Under the pieces are notes generated by a model. The model was not told the DNA's origin. It did no database searches and saw nothing but the letters and a program-made list of their open reading frames with translations. This document shows positions 11,490-24,800 of a stretch of DNA of 64,000 nucleotides, piece by piece (the stretch's first letter is position 1; each line of letters starts with the position of its first letter). Both the position numbers and the translations under genes were made by a program. Source of the DNA: Phaeotremella fagi (lineage: Eukaryota; Basidiomycota; Tremellomycetes; Tremellales; Phaeotremellaceae); assembly GCA_001599715.1 (NCBI GenBank), contig BCHU01000008.1, positions 248,001 to 312,000 of the forward strand. The letters run 5' to 3'.

Positions 11490-14315
11490 ATGCAGTCTAA
11501 CCCTCAAGATCATATGGATATAGATCAACCACCACCACAAGATGAAGAATACACCCCCAAAGGTCCAAAACCTATCATAAAACTATCAAAAGATGTCATC
11601 AATCAAATAGCAGCTGCAGAGGTGAGTCACCCAGTAACCCCCCTCCAACATACACTAAACCCCATTCAGATCATTCACAGACCCGCAAACGCTATCAAAG
11701 AACTCATAGAAAACTCTTTGGACGCAGGTTCAACCTCTATCAAAGTCAATATCAAAGAAGGTGGATTGAAGTTGTTACAAATATCCGATAACGGTCATGG
11801 TATCAATGTAAGGCTTCCTCTTTATTTTGGATATCGTTCTAACTCCAAAACGAAAAGAAATCAGATTTACCGTTGTTGTGTACACGCTACGCTACGTCTA
11901 AACTAAACAAGTTTTCTGATCTTCAATCGTTGACTACCTACGGGTTTAGGGGGGAGGCGTTGGCCAGTATCAGCTATTGTGCTCATGTTGATGTGGTGAC
12001 TAAAACCAGAAATGATGGGTGTGGTTGGAAGTTAGTCTTTTCGAGTTTACTCTAATTCAAACACCGGGACTGATTCAAGTAGAGCGTATTATTCAGATGG
12101 GGAATTGATCCCTGCTAAACCTGGTTCAACCCCGGATCCACGTCCTGCAGCAGCTAACGATGGTACCGTCATCACTGTATGTACCATCTTTCCCTCGAGA
12201 CTGACTAAAATCTGATGAACCCTTACACGTTCACAGGCAGAAGATTTATTTTATAATATGCCATTAAGGAAACGAGCTTTCAAATCAGCTTCAGAAGAAT
12301 ACAACAAAATTCTAGAGGTGATAACTAAATACGCAGTTCACAACCCGCATTGTTCTTGGGTGGTCAAGAAGGTTAGTTGAGAGGTATGCAAGCTCGACTT
12401 ACCTTTTAGGCTGGGACGGCGTTACCAGATATTTCGACACCAGTTGCATCAACTCATAAATCCAATATTTCATTGTTGTATTCACCGTCTTTAGCTACGG
12501 AGCTATTGGAAATCCCTTTGACGACCTTGGAGCCTGATTCGAAACTTGGTGCCAAATGTTCTGGTTGGGTCAGTAACGCTAATAGTAACTGGGCAAGGAA
12601 GGGTGGTTGGTTACTGTTCATCAATCGTATGTCATATCGCACAATCCATACACTAACCATTTTAGATCGTTTAGTCGATTCGAGTAAAATCAAGAAAGCT
12701 ATTGAATCACTCTACACGGCTTATCTACCCAAGGGATCTTCACCTTTCGTTTATCTTAGGTATTTGAGTTTATTTGGGGTATAAACTGATCTTATAGTTT
12801 GATCATTGATCCAACTAAAGTTGACGTTAATGTCCATCCAACGAAATCGGAAGTTCACTTTCTGAATGAAGACGAGATGATTGAAGCTATCGTCGCTACT
12901 GTACAAGTGGCGCTGAGTGGTGCCAATGTTTCTCGATCGTTTTCTGTTCAGGTAGGTCGAGTTCATCGAATTCCCACTGAACTTAGACCTTACTGCCTGG
13001 AGTTGTGGAACCGAATGAAAAGAAATCCGAGTCGTCAACAAAACGTCAGTATACAATCCTGCAGCGCTTGTCCAAACAACTCATATATACAGATCACAAA
13101 CCAGCACCAAATTATAAAGTCCGTGTCGATCCAACCAACCGAACTCTCGATTCAATGATTACCCAATCCCATCCATCTCAATTGACAGGATTCAATCGCA
13201 TCCCCGCTTCCGAAGTCGAGGATACAGAAAGACCTTTGAAAAGGAGATTCAACCCTGTTGGCAGTAATGAAGAACCTCTAGAAATCGATTCAGAGAATGA
13301 ACTGGATGACGCTGTTGATGGGTACGGTGGATCACTTTGGAATTCAGTGTCCGAAGAAATAGATACTAAAGAGATCAAAGAGAGTGTATGTGAATTTGGC
13401 AGTATACGTGAATTACGACGAGCAGTTCGGAAGAATGGGAATCAAGGTGAGGACTGGTTTGCTGATCATAGACTGATTCTAGATGTCAATGAGATCATGC
13501 AAAAACATTCTTTCGTCGGGATTGTCGATTTGGATCTTTGTCTTTCATTGATACAACATTCGACGAAATTGTTTTTGATAGATCATGCTGCGCTGGGGTA
13601 GGTTGTGTTTTTCCTGCTGAACGGGATCGTCAATTGATTAACTCATAGGGATGAATATTTTTATCAACTGGGGTTGAGACAGTTTGGGGCGTTCAATCGA
13701 TTCAGATTAGAACCTGCGCCTAGGTTACGGGATTTGATTCAATTGGCTGTTGAGGATGATGCGGTGAACGAAGGGTTGGACGTTGAGGTGGTTACTGATG
13801 TAGGTTCAAACACAAGGAAGCTTCGCTAACGAAGATCCAGCGGATAACTGCACTATTGATAGATAAAAAAGAAATGATTGATGAATACTTCTCATTGAAG
13901 ATTAACGATGAAGGGTCGGTGGAGACTTTACCTTTAATTCTTAAAGGCTATACACCGAATTTAGACCGTTTACCACATTTCCTACTATGTCTCGGGACTC
14001 AGGTGAGTGTCAGTGTTCTCAACCAACCCACAGTGGCTGAAGAACGTCAAGGTAAATTGGGAAGACGAGAAAGAATGTTTCGAAAGTTTCTTGAAAGAGC
14101 TTGCATTCTTCTATTCACCTCGGGGCTTCTCTTCTGACAACTCGGATTTGACTAGTCAAGAAGAGACTACCCATCAGTTATGGCAACTGGAACATATTCT
14201 TTATCCGTCTTTCAGGAAATACGTCGAATGGTCAAAGGATTCTGTTAGGATTGGGAAAGAGGTTTTACAGGTCGCTAATTTACCTGATTTGTTTAGAATT
14301 TTTGAGAGATGTTAG
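11490..14315 (+). CDS. DNA mismatch repair protein MLH1
   Basis: MutL homolog of the GHKL ATPase family that partners with PMS1/PMS2 and coordinates excision after MutS recognition; nuclear. Visible motifs in order: [12 protein letters not shown] (ATP/Mg site), DNGHGI, then [27 protein letters not shown] follows, and the transducer segment shows [17 protein letters not shown] variable Ser/Asp/Glu-rich linker follows (around 13140-13380). The C-terminal dimerisation domain ends LFRIFERC; the terminal FERC is the diagnostic MLH1 end that completes the PMS endonuclease site. About ten short introns; product about 750 residues, normal for the family. The N-terminal extension before [16 protein letters not shown] is ~28 residues and low in complexity. 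Confidence 0.95.
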
Positions 14316-14379
14316 AAAGTAGGGGTTTTTATTGGTATACCATGCATTATTTATCATATTTCTAAAAGTCAAATGAACG

Positions 14380-15072
14380 CTATTGATGAGCTTTCATCTT
14401 TTCTATATCTTCTTTCTCGGTTTGGGGGATCCCAATTAGATGGGGTGCAACAACGGCATTAGTTTTACGTAGTAACTAAGTATCAGATGGTCAATGAGAA
14501 TACCAACACATGAGTGTAGACATACATATAACAAACCGTTCTCAGGGATCTGCTCCAAAGGTCTATCTTGGATTCTAACGATTTTCCCCAAATCCTCGGA
14601 AGAGTAGATGACGAGTGTTGAATTCATTTCGATCTCTTTGCCTAATTTGAAAACGAAGAGATGTTTGATATCAACCAGTATTTCGTTGGTTTCAACCTCT
14701 TCGCCTTTGCCGTTAGTCGTTTGGGTTGGGGTTATGGAAGTAACACAATGTGATTTGGTGATTGAGGAATTAGTTACGATCGGTAAACCAAGGAATTGTC
14801 CCGCTACACCCACATTTGAGTTCTCAATTTCGATCGAAGAGGGGAAGGGGGTACATACCAACTTCATCAACGTTCTTACAACTAGCGAACAAATCTTCAT
14901 AGACGCAATCATCTACACACCATTGTTTCAATTTCGACATTGTCCCTTTAGCTTGGAACAGATCTAGGACTAGACCGACATGTTTGATTTGAGTTGGGGT
15001 TGGGTGGAGGGAGTTGTCGAAATTGGGTTTGGTGTTTTGGATGAGATGGACGTTGGGGTTGGGTTCTGACAT
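14380..15072 (-). CDS. Small NTF2/SnoaL-like domain protein
   Basis: Three exons. Exon 1 (start 15072, MSEPNPNVHLIQ) ends KNVDEVG; exon 2 begins GQFLGLPIVTNSS; the last exon after a GTATGT intron ends EDIEKMKAHQ at TAG 14380-14382. The product is about 185 residues. The early Trp-Cys-Val-Asp-Asp-Cys-Val-Tyr-Glu-Asp segment followed by alternating beta-like stretches (ILVDIKHLFVFKL, STLVIYSSEDLGKIVRIQD) looks like the cone-shaped NTF2/SnoaL fold seen in uncharacterised fungal proteins. No catalytic assignment is possible. It converges with MLH1, the two stops being only ~65 bp apart. Confidence 0.55.
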
Positions 15073-15402
15073 TTTGAGGTTGCTTCAAGACAATCTTCTT
15101 CGATTGTTTTTGTACTTGTACTTTATGTTCAATCGCTTTGTACGGTACCGACGTCATGGTGGACTTCCTCCACTTTGATCTTACATGTACAAAGTTCAAG
15201 TGGTTTGCCTCATTCGGTGTTGGACGGCTTTAGGGTACAAGTGCCACGTTCACTCACCTCTTACCCCACAAAGCCATTCTTACATCTACAGTTACTTCCA
15301 CTGCCGCTCTTATAACAACCAACCCACGACGACAATTTCACTTTCACTCTCACTCTCACTCTTACTTCTACATCTACTTAACAACACAAATACAACATCA
15401 CA
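15073..15402. promoter_or_regulatory. Divergent promoter between the NTF2-like gene and TPI1
   Basis: A shared upstream region. The TPI1 side carries a CT-rich block (about 15338-15375, with repeated CACTCT units) just before the ATG, as is common in highly expressed fungal glycolytic genes. Transcription start sites cannot be fixed from sequence. Confidence 0.5.
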
Positions 15403-16434
<1,032 letters not shown>

Positions 16435-16827
16435 GCTGCGAAGGAATCAGATAGGTTACGGGATGATCCTGGTGCAACTAGAAATTATGAATGGAAGTGA
16501 ACATTATGATTATGCCGCCTGTTACCGCATTCACGTGGTCAACCTATAAGTGGTAATTGACGTCACAGTGCTAGTGTTGTAAGATCGGCTCCCTCTCTGT
16601 CAACAGACAGTCTCGTTTAGTAGCGTAGGCACTACCATCCTCCCGGTGGATGCTATTTAGAGCTTTAGACTAGTCATCAACACCACTTTCGTCCGGGATA
16701 CGTTATTTTATGGTCATGAGACGTAGAATCTATGAGTCATATCTCGGGGGGTTTGTCCCAATGGCCAAGAGAGCCATGAGATATATATAGCCAGACTGGC
16801 AATAAAGAGACTCACCACCTACCCACC
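16435..16827. promoter_or_regulatory. TPI1 3' region and lactonase promoter
   Basis: No gene seen. A small hairpin-capable CATCC/GGATG pair lies at 16636-16652. A TATA-like run (GATATATATAG) sits about 40-50 bp before the downstream ATG and is the likely core promoter of the secreted lactonase gene. Confidence 0.45.
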
Positions 16828-18501
16828 ATGTTATCCCTAATAGCACTACTCCTAAGTACCCCAGTCCAAGCTATCCAAACCCAAGCTCAAGTGATTAATC
16901 CAAAATCATTCGCAGCACTTGCATCAGTCCCACCACCGACTCAAGCTAATGGCACTTCGGTAGGCTAGCACCTCAGAATCAGATATTGATGGCATATACA
17001 TAGCTCTTCTTCCCACCTGGTACCAATCTCACTTCGTTAAAAGCGAAACCCTTCCATATCTACGATGACAGTTTCAACGCTGTTTTAGGCGATAATCCGA
17101 CCTTGACACTTATAGCTGATGGGGGTACCAACCCGTTATTCCATGAAGCTGTTACATGGTATCCACCAACTGACGAAGTGTTCTTTGTTCAAAATGCGTA
17201 TGTCTAAAAAAGATCTCTAACAGTACATGCTGATACTTACCGTGAGTGTAGAGGGGCACCAGCAGCTGGTACAGGATTGAATAAATCTGGTATAATCGAG
17301 AAAATCAGTTTATCGCAAGTTTCTTCGATGCTTTCATCGGGAAATGGGACTAGTAGCGCTAGTATCGTCGGGAAAGTTAATGTTACCACTGTGAATTCGA
17401 CTCCGATGATCGTTAATCCTAATGGTATGTTTTGTCTATGGCACGGACTTAGAGTTGGATATTGATATTATTGGTGTGCTAGGGGGAACAAACTTCATGG
17501 GTCAGATCGCCTTTCCCGCTGAAGGTGCTGGGGACAATACACCGTCTGCTTTGTATCTCATGAACCCTGTACCACCATATAACACGACTGGTGAGTGAAT
17601 TCCTATTACAACAATCTACTGTATATCTAACTCGATCAGTACTGGTTAATAACTACTTTGGACGACAATTCAATTCACTTAATGACGTCGCTGTAAATCC
17701 ACGTAACAAAGCCTTATATTTCACTGACACTGTGGGTATTCTCTTGGTTACAGCAAACGATAGATCGAAGTTCTGAACTAAGATGATTTCTTGTAGTTGT
17801 ACGGTTATTTACAATCCTTCAGACCTTTACCGGGGTTACCTAACCAGGTCTATAAATACAATTATACGACTGGTTTGGTCAGTGCTGTAGCTGATGGATT
17901 TAATTTACCCAATGGTGTGTTCTTTACTTCGATTTTAGGCTGATGATTAGGAATAACATTCTCCCCTGATGGTTATCATGCTTATGTGACTGATACCGGT
18001 ATCAATCAGGTATGTCCTTCCAGGAAGATTGAACTGATGATTGCAGGGATTCTTCGGTTACAACTATTCATTCCCTTCTAGCATGTAAGTCGAGTCTTTC
18101 CTTACCCTTACAGCAGTCACATTAACCTCAACCTCTCTTCAGCTACCAATACGACGTCAACGAAGACGGAACGTTCGGTAACCGACAACTCTTCGCCTTT
18201 ATCGACACCGGAGTCCCAGACGGTAAGTAATCAAGTCAAAACCCCATCTCCAAGCTAAAGTCAAAAAGGGATCCACTGCGATTCAACCGGAAACGTCTAT
18301 GCAGGCTGTGGTGACGGTATACACGTCTGGTCACCATCTGGTACTCTCATCGGTAAAATCTATTTGGGAACTACTAGTGCCAATTTCCAATTCGCTGGTA
18401 ATGGTCGAATGATCATTTGTGCCGAGACACTTTTGTACTATGTGACGTTGGCTGCTGGGGGTGCTAATATCACTGATTATAATTATTCACAGATTTTGTA
18501 G
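16828..18501 (+). CDS. Secreted SMP-30/gluconolactonase-like beta-propeller protein
   Basis: A gene of about ten short exons. The protein begins with a signal peptide (MLSLIALLLSTPVQA) and has several N-glycosylation sequons. Propeller-type repeats are visible: FHEAVTWYPPTDEVFFVQ, SLNDVAVNPRNKALYFTDT, GITFSPDGYHAYVTDTG and GIHVWSPSG. These match the SMP-30/gluconolactonase/LRE family, calcium-dependent lactonases, here of the secreted fungal subgroup. It ends ITDYNYSQIL at TAG 18499-18501. The natural substrate cannot be read from sequence; sugar lactone or aromatic lactone hydrolysis are family possibilities. Confidence 0.85.
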
Positions 18502-18701
18502 GATCTGTATGAGGTCTGTGAACGATTGAGAGGATGAATATAATATCTTGTGCTTTGGATAGTTAGGAGAAGTTTAAAGTATTTGCGCATGAGTTAAACC
18601 GAATTTACAGATGGGCACAGAGCCACACTACAAATTAACTTTCGGTACCTATCAAGCACATGCTGTCCACTAAGTCAAAGCCAGGACTTGGTTATATCTA
18701 C
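18502..18701. other. Lactonase 3' flank
   Basis: Non-coding 3' flank of the lactonase gene. A possible minus-strand gene starts immediately to the right. Nothing else was recognised. Confidence 0.4.
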
Positions 18702-18980
18702 CTAAAATAGAACAGACCATCCAAAAGGTCCCAAAACAAAACCAAACAACAGAAAAGGTACCTGTAAAACCCAGTAAGCTAACCCAAGGTACCAAAGGTA
18801 ACCCACCTAAAGTGGCATAACCCATTAGAAGGTGTTTAAGAGTCAGTACCACCATCCTGGAAATGTTATACCGTTCTCGGGTGTTCCTTGTTAGGTACGA
18901 TGGATAGTGGTAGATCTTCAGGACTTGCTTTATTCGGCTGTGCTTGATATAAAGTAGGTGGTGGTAATTTGGGCGTTTCT
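18702..18980 (-). CDS. Possible small single-TM protein (5' end unresolved)
   Basis: On the minus strand a proline-rich open segment (PKLPPPTLYQAQPNK, then LPLSIVPNKEHPRT) is followed by an intron-like sequence with a GTATAA donor, TACTGAC/TCTAAT branch-like motifs and a TTTAG acceptor. Splicing leads in frame into a hydrophobic stretch (VGYLWYLGLAYWVLQVPF) and a stop at 18702-18704. This looks like a short cytosolic tail plus one or two membrane helices. I could not find a convincing start exon, so the 5' border at a candidate acceptor (18980) is only a limit. It may be a real small membrane protein or a chance open frame. Confidence 0.3.
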
Positions 18981-19093
18981 GCTTATATTTGAAAGTCAGA
19001 AGAATTTGGTTTGGAATTCATTAATAAACAACACATCTCTGATACTTGGTCAATTATTCTACTTGTATGAGTGGTAGTTTCATTTGATTTACA

Positions 19094-19482
19094 ATGAAAA
19101 TCACTTTTTTGCTCTCTTGTTTCCTCCCTCTCTCCCTGGTAAACGCTTATCCAACAGCCATGAATCTCCTGCGGAAATCAAGATCACTCCTAGACGACAG
19201 ACATTGTTATTTCTCTTGTCCTGGTGAAATGGAAATCAAGGCCGATACTTGGGCTTATGTTAGGGAATTCTCTGTACCAAAGTTGGGTTCTTGTTAGTGA
19301 GTATCAGTCTCTCTTGTGATATTTGGTCGAGTATTGATGTGATTAGTTATGAATTAGGGAAAAATGGGTTTCACTGCGATTATGATACTACTACTGGAGC
19401 ACCTAAACTTGATAACGACAAACGATGTTCGAAAGATCCGGTATGTCATTTAAGAGATAAACGATGTCGAGACTGTAACTGA
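19094..19482 (+). CDS. Small secreted cysteine-rich protein
   Basis: Two exons joined over a GTGAGT...TTAG intron (splice within Cys-Tyr-Tyr-Glu-Leu-Gly) give about 110 residues. A signal peptide (MKITFLLSCFLPLSLVNA) is followed by a short mature chain with Cys in HCYFSC, GSC, FHCDY, RCSK, VCHL and RCRDCN. Spacing and size fit a secreted effector-like or surface protein, but I do not recognise a family. It lies in a gene-poor stretch and looks lineage-specific. Confidence 0.6.
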
Positions 19483-19958
19483 TACGAACGACCGTAGCTG
19501 GTTTATAGTTACTGTGGGAACACACCCTCATTCGACGAATTCAGATCTAAAGTCGATCAAAAGGTTTTCGTGGTTTCAGAGAAAAAAATAAAAGCTAGAC
19601 ATTATAGGTACAGTAAGATTCAGATTGGAGGTGATTGATATGATATCTTTTGGATTTTGGGTATTAGGTTTTGGGCTTTTGGGATTTAGTTGGTTCTCAT
19701 TGTCGCTAGGTTTTTTGAGAGATGGATGATTGGGATGATACTTAGGTTGGATTGGTTGTCAAATATTAAATAGACTAGCGATGGGGATGAATCACTCTGC
19801 ACAATAGTTCACTGTATTGATACAACTTCCACAACTTGAGTAGTAATTCTACGGAATCCGGAATCCACGCAATACAATCAGTTTCAATCCTGCAACGTCA
19901 AAATCCATACCAATCCCACCTCACCAAGACTCACATAGAACCCTTTTCAACCCACCAT
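19483..19958. other. Gap between the Cys-rich gene and the DUF4267 gene
   Basis: No gene seen. It contains G/T-rich low-complexity sequence (about 19640-19720, repeated TTTTGGG-like words) and 3' flanks of the two convergent genes. Confidence 0.5.
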
Positions 19959-20345
19959 CTAATAATTCAACAACCAATATCCCATAGAAGCAGAGACCAA
20001 ACTGCCAATTCCATGACCTAAAGCCTGACCCCCAAATCCACCCCGTCGAGAAACGACATAACAATCAATCGCAGCGGTGAAAGTACCTGCAACAAGACAA
20101 ATCCCCAATGCTCTCTTCTCACCAGTTAACGCTAATCCGATAGCAGATAGAGTCATGGTGATCGTTCGACCTCCGACGATTTTGATTAAATCTTGGGAAG
20201 ATGAGTTGGTTGGTTCGATGGGGAGACCGAAGTTTTTACCCGCTGAGAGAGGGGTGAATTGGGAGAGGATACCTTGGGTTAGGCCTAGGAGGTTTAGACC
20301 GACTATGAAATATTTGGCGTAGGGGGTTGTGGTTGTGGTTGACAT
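19959..20345 (-). CDS. DUF4267-type small membrane protein
   Basis: A single-exon frame of about 128 residues with four hydrophobic segments: YFIVGLNLLGLTQGIL, ITMTLSAIGLALTG, LGICLVAGTFTAAIDCYVV and the C-terminal LVSASMGYWLLNY. The size and the central GGRTITMTLSAIG resemble the fungal DUF4267 family of uncharacterised integral membrane proteins. The start chosen is MSTTTTTPYAKYF at 20345; an in-frame Met 25 codons upstream (20420) would add a basic Ser/Thr-rich leader that could be a mitochondrial presequence. Confidence 0.6.
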   Translation of the reverse strand: MSTTTTTPYAKYFIVGLNLLGLTQGILSQFTPLSAGKNFGLPIEPTNSSSQDLIKIVGGRTITMTLSAIGLALTGEKRALGICLVAGTFTAAIDCYVVSRRGGFGGQALGHGIGSLVSASMGYWLLNY

Positions 20346-20599
20346 TTTGGTTGGTCGTTGTGATAATTTGGTTTTGGTGATGGTTCTTGATATTTGTTTG
20401 AGATGAGAACGGAAACTCAAAGTGGAGCAGAGGTTAGACCTCGGCAGGAATCGTAACTAATTACATGCTCTTATTTGATCCGATCCGCAATAAGTACCAA
20501 TGAATCGAGATCTCAATGGATCTAATGTGAATTGTGGATATTCAGGTCAAATGTGCAAACGCAATAAACCATTTCAAGCTCTCCTACAACATTCTACGG

Positions 20600-21619
20600 T
20601 CACCACGTCCAATCACTGATCACTTTTCTTCTCAAAACACCATCCTCTCGAACAACTCCAGCACTTCTGACTTTGTTCAAAACGTTTTTCCTCTTGATTT
20701 CATCCAATTCCTCCCTTGTGTTACCCTCTTTCAACAGAACATGTAAACGGGCAGAAGGATGATGTTTGATACCGATTCTACCTCTGCCCTTGATATCGAT
20801 TCTAGCGATTTTAGGTCCTTTTGATACCCATGACTCGGCTAGCGTCCCAACATCAGTATCGATCGTTGTTGAGAGATAGACTGCACATACCAACAATCAA
20901 TCTACTTCTACTCAAACCCTTGTCGATAGCGTGATCTCTCGCAAGCGCTAAAGTCGATTTGATACGTTTACTAGATCTCTTTTCACTGAATTCCATTTGA
21001 ACGATAGCTTCGTCGATTGGATGACCGGCGATTTGTCGAGCAAGAAGGTTGAGTTTACGATGCGACGCTTTGTGAGTTGCGGTCGTGTATCGATGCTATC
21101 GAAATGTCAATGAAACTGAGAACAACAGTGGGAAAAAAAAGTGTAATTACCTCAGTGTATTTTTTCAATTTCTTTGAGCCAACACCTGAATCACCTTCTT
21201 CAACTTGCGCAAACAAACTTCCAGTATTTTCATTGTCGACTATTTCCGTTGTGGATTCGTTGGTAGCGGTTGTAGAGTCCTTGTTGTCTTCTGATTCAGT
21301 TTTGGTATTTTTACTGAATCGAGGCCATTGGGGTAATTTGAAACTGTTGTTGAAACTGAACGCTCTGTATGGGAATTCAGTCATTAGTTTTGTGACCGAA
21401 TATTTGGAGTACAGATTGAAGACTTACGTTCTTACGTTTGACGGTTGATTACGGAGGATCACAGGTCGTAGAGGTCGAAGTGAAGAAGGACCTGCGGCGG
21501 TAGATTGAGATTGAGCAACTAAAAGACTTCATTGTCAACAACTTTGTTCGAAGGATTAACAGACACCTTAGATTCAAGAGACACATACGAGTGAAGACTG
21601 ATCTGAGAGGTCTAGCCAT
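20600..21619 (-). CDS. Mitochondrial large-subunit ribosomal protein uL22m (MRPL22 type)
   Basis: Four or five exons. The first exon begins MARPLRSVFT at 21619 and the N-terminus (LAQSQSTAAGPSSLRPLR) is basic and Ser-rich, like a mitochondrial presequence. After an acidic linker (TESEDNKDSTTATNES) the conserved uL22 core appears: HRKLNLLARQIAGHPIDEAI, then VQMEFSEKRSSKRIKSTL, and GRGRIGIKHHPSARLHVLLKEG near the C-terminus. The stop is TGA at 20600-20602. uL22 lines the exit tunnel of the ribosome. Confidence 0.85.
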
Positions 21620-21823
21620 GTTGGATGTTAGTAGTAAGATGTTGAAAAGATATTTTGATAGGTAGATTTATAGATTTAGACGTTTGATTTCTTACAATGT
21701 CAAAAAGTAAATGACACGTAATTAACAACTGGTACGTGCCTTAAATTCGATGTTATTCAATAATATCATCAGCTTCTCCTTCTCCTTCTTGTTCTTTCTT
21801 CTCTCTCATCTTCATCATCCAAC

Positions 21824-24800
21824 ATGTCCGCCTTCGATGCATTAGGAGGTGGAGGGGATGATGATGATCTCAAGAAAAAGGAAAGACTAGCTGCAAGAGC
21901 GGCTAGGTTTAATAAACCTCTACCAGGGAATCAGTACAAGGAGGTACGTCTTTCGAATTCTTCTTCTCTGTGACCTATTGCTAACCCACACTGTAGCTCG
22001 AAAAAGCTAGAGCTGAAGAAGTTAAAGCTTTCGAACGACAAGGTCTAATCAAAACTGGGAAAACTGATTTAGGTGATGCAGTGGACATGAGAGGGACTTG
22101 TGAGAGGATGTGTTCGTTGTATGAAACGGAGTTTAGAGAGTATACCAAGGAGATTCATCCGTTTGAAGCTGTGAGCAGTTTAAAAATGGATAAAAATTTT
22201 CAAGCTCATACACTTTGTCAGAAACCCGATAAACGAATGGATCATGCCAAAGCAGTCGCTGCTTATACAAGATCAGACGCTGGAGCTGGTATGGGTGCAG
22301 CCGCAATCTTACCATCGGATCTACGAACCCCATCAACCTTAGTTGTAAGTGTCGTACGTATAAACAGTGTCTAACATCCCAGCGCTCACTCGACTACCTG
22401 ATCTCCGAAATCTTACCCAAACAACCACCCCGTTCTCGCTCCGACCGACCATTCCAACCTACAGAACGTAAAGCCCTTGGTTATTCCGCTGGTTTTATTC
22501 GAGACAGAACGAGAGCGATTCGTAAAGAATTCGCGATGCAGAGTAGCTGGGGTCATGATGAGTCTATTGAAACCTTTGAGAGGATCGCTAGATGGCATAT
22601 ATTGTGTTTGAGGGAGTTGCAAGAGGAATCAGGATCAAACAAGGATATGCACATTGATTCGGCGGAATTGGGGAGATGTAAGTGATTCAATTATCAAACC
22701 TAATATCCAGGCTTTACCAGTTTACGACAACATTATAACGATCGACGTGAGGAGTTGGGAATCGACATGCCCTACCCAAATGAACCAGAGTTCAGAGCGT
22801 ACATGCTTTTATTCGACTTGGCCAATAAATCAGTATCGATCCCAACTGCTGAACTCCCTTCGGTTATTCTGGATCATCCCTTGGTTAAACTAGCTTGGGA
22901 GATTCGTCGAGCCGTTCAACGAAATTTCGATTCTCAGAAAGAAGGAAGTAAATTAAATTCTGAACTTGGGTCCAATTTGATATCAAACTACGTCAAATTG
23001 ATCAAACAACCTCAAGTACCTTATCTATTGGGTTGCCTTGCGGAAATCAGACTGCGAGAGGTTAGGAGAAGTGCTTTACGGGCTTTACAGCGGACTTATC
23101 CTAGGTTGAAAACGGATCCTATACGATACAATGAAAGCGGTCAAATTGTGGAAAGGAAAATGGTGCTCATAAAATCGTTAAACTCCATATTGGGATGTGA
23201 AGAACAGGAGACTGAGGATTCTGCATGGGACGGAGAGGATGTTCTACCGTTATCTACCAACCCTGATGATGAGGCTGTTAGTATTGTCGAAGCTTTTGGG
23301 TTTGAAGTGTTTTACGACGATTCAGGTCCAGTCGGAGCTATGATCAATCTGGGTTCACCCTTCAATGGTAAGTGTATGCCTGTAGCTGTACTGATGATTT
23401 AGATAACCAGGATGCACCGTTTACTAGAAGGTGGAAGTCTATCACAGCTAAGAAAGGGAACGCATCGTACGGGCAGATCATCAATGGACAAGCTGGGGTC
23501 AATGTGGATGGTGCCGAACAGATCACGAAACCTACTGTTTTCAAGGTTGAACCAGTCCAAAGTAGGGTCAAGGTAGTCTCACCTCCACCGCCTGTTAGCA
23601 TATCCAAACCATCCGCCTTCACATTCGCACCTCCCACAACGACACCAGTTACCTCAGGAACAATCCCACAATTCTTTGCCAAACCACTGACTACCTCGCC
23701 GACAACGACTTCTCCTGCTACTTTACCTACTCCACCTCCCATCCCATCATTCTTTACTTCAACACCGGTCGCTCCTCCACAACCTCCTCCAGTATCCCTC
23801 CCCAGCCCACCCATCCAATCTGGACCGTCAAAAGTTCCTTCCCCTCCTAAACCGTTTAATCATCTACTTCCACCAACAAAAACACAAAAACCACCTAAAC
23901 CTACCACCGCTCGGCCTCGTCGAAAGTCTCTGCTATCCAACAGCATAACAGCGTCGAGTCTAGAGGATCTTCGTCACACTCGAGAACGTGTTCTCCCGAT
24001 CCTTGCCGATGAGCTCTTCAACTCAGTCATCGCCGATATGATCAATAACATCATACCAGACATGACCAAAGTCGTCAAACAAGAAGCTGCAGCTAGAGAT
24101 TACAGTCAGGCTCAAGGGCTGCGACGAGATTTCATTCACAAATCAGCTCAATCAACGTTCGACACACTTCTATCAGAGAGGGTCAAAAAGGTTGCGAAAC
24201 GGGCTGTATGGTGTGAAATTTGGCGCCGATTTCTGGTCAGAAGATGCGTTAGACATTGGAGAAATTGGGCGCAGGAGCAGAGACTAGCTAGAGACGTCGC
24301 AGCAAAGGATAGAGACCACATGTACGATCGATTGATGGGGATGGGATTGAGTCGGTCTATTGGTCCTGGGAGTGTTGTTGGGGATTCATTTAAATCTGAC
24401 TTCCTGGATATGAGCTCGATGAGTGATAGGATGGATGAGTTTGACGTAGATGTGGCGTTACATCATGTGAGTCCATAGCATACCATGAACTGACGTCAGG
24501 CGGAACGAGCCAAGGATCAACTGTTTGCTCCATCAACCTTCCTCTCATCAATTGCTCGCCACGTAGCTCCACTTTTAGCCCCAATCTCAACCCCGACAAC
24601 AGCGTCGTTCACCTCACTCAATTCTTACTCTCCAATTTCAATCGTTTTTCACACTCTACTTTCGACATCAGAATCTGCTGACTCGTCATCAACCTACTGG
24701 TTAAAGTCAAAATTAGCTTGTGACGATCCGGATGAACTTACGGTCGACGGTGTCACTTTCGCTAGTGATGCTGTGGGGCGATATGATGATTTACCAGAGA

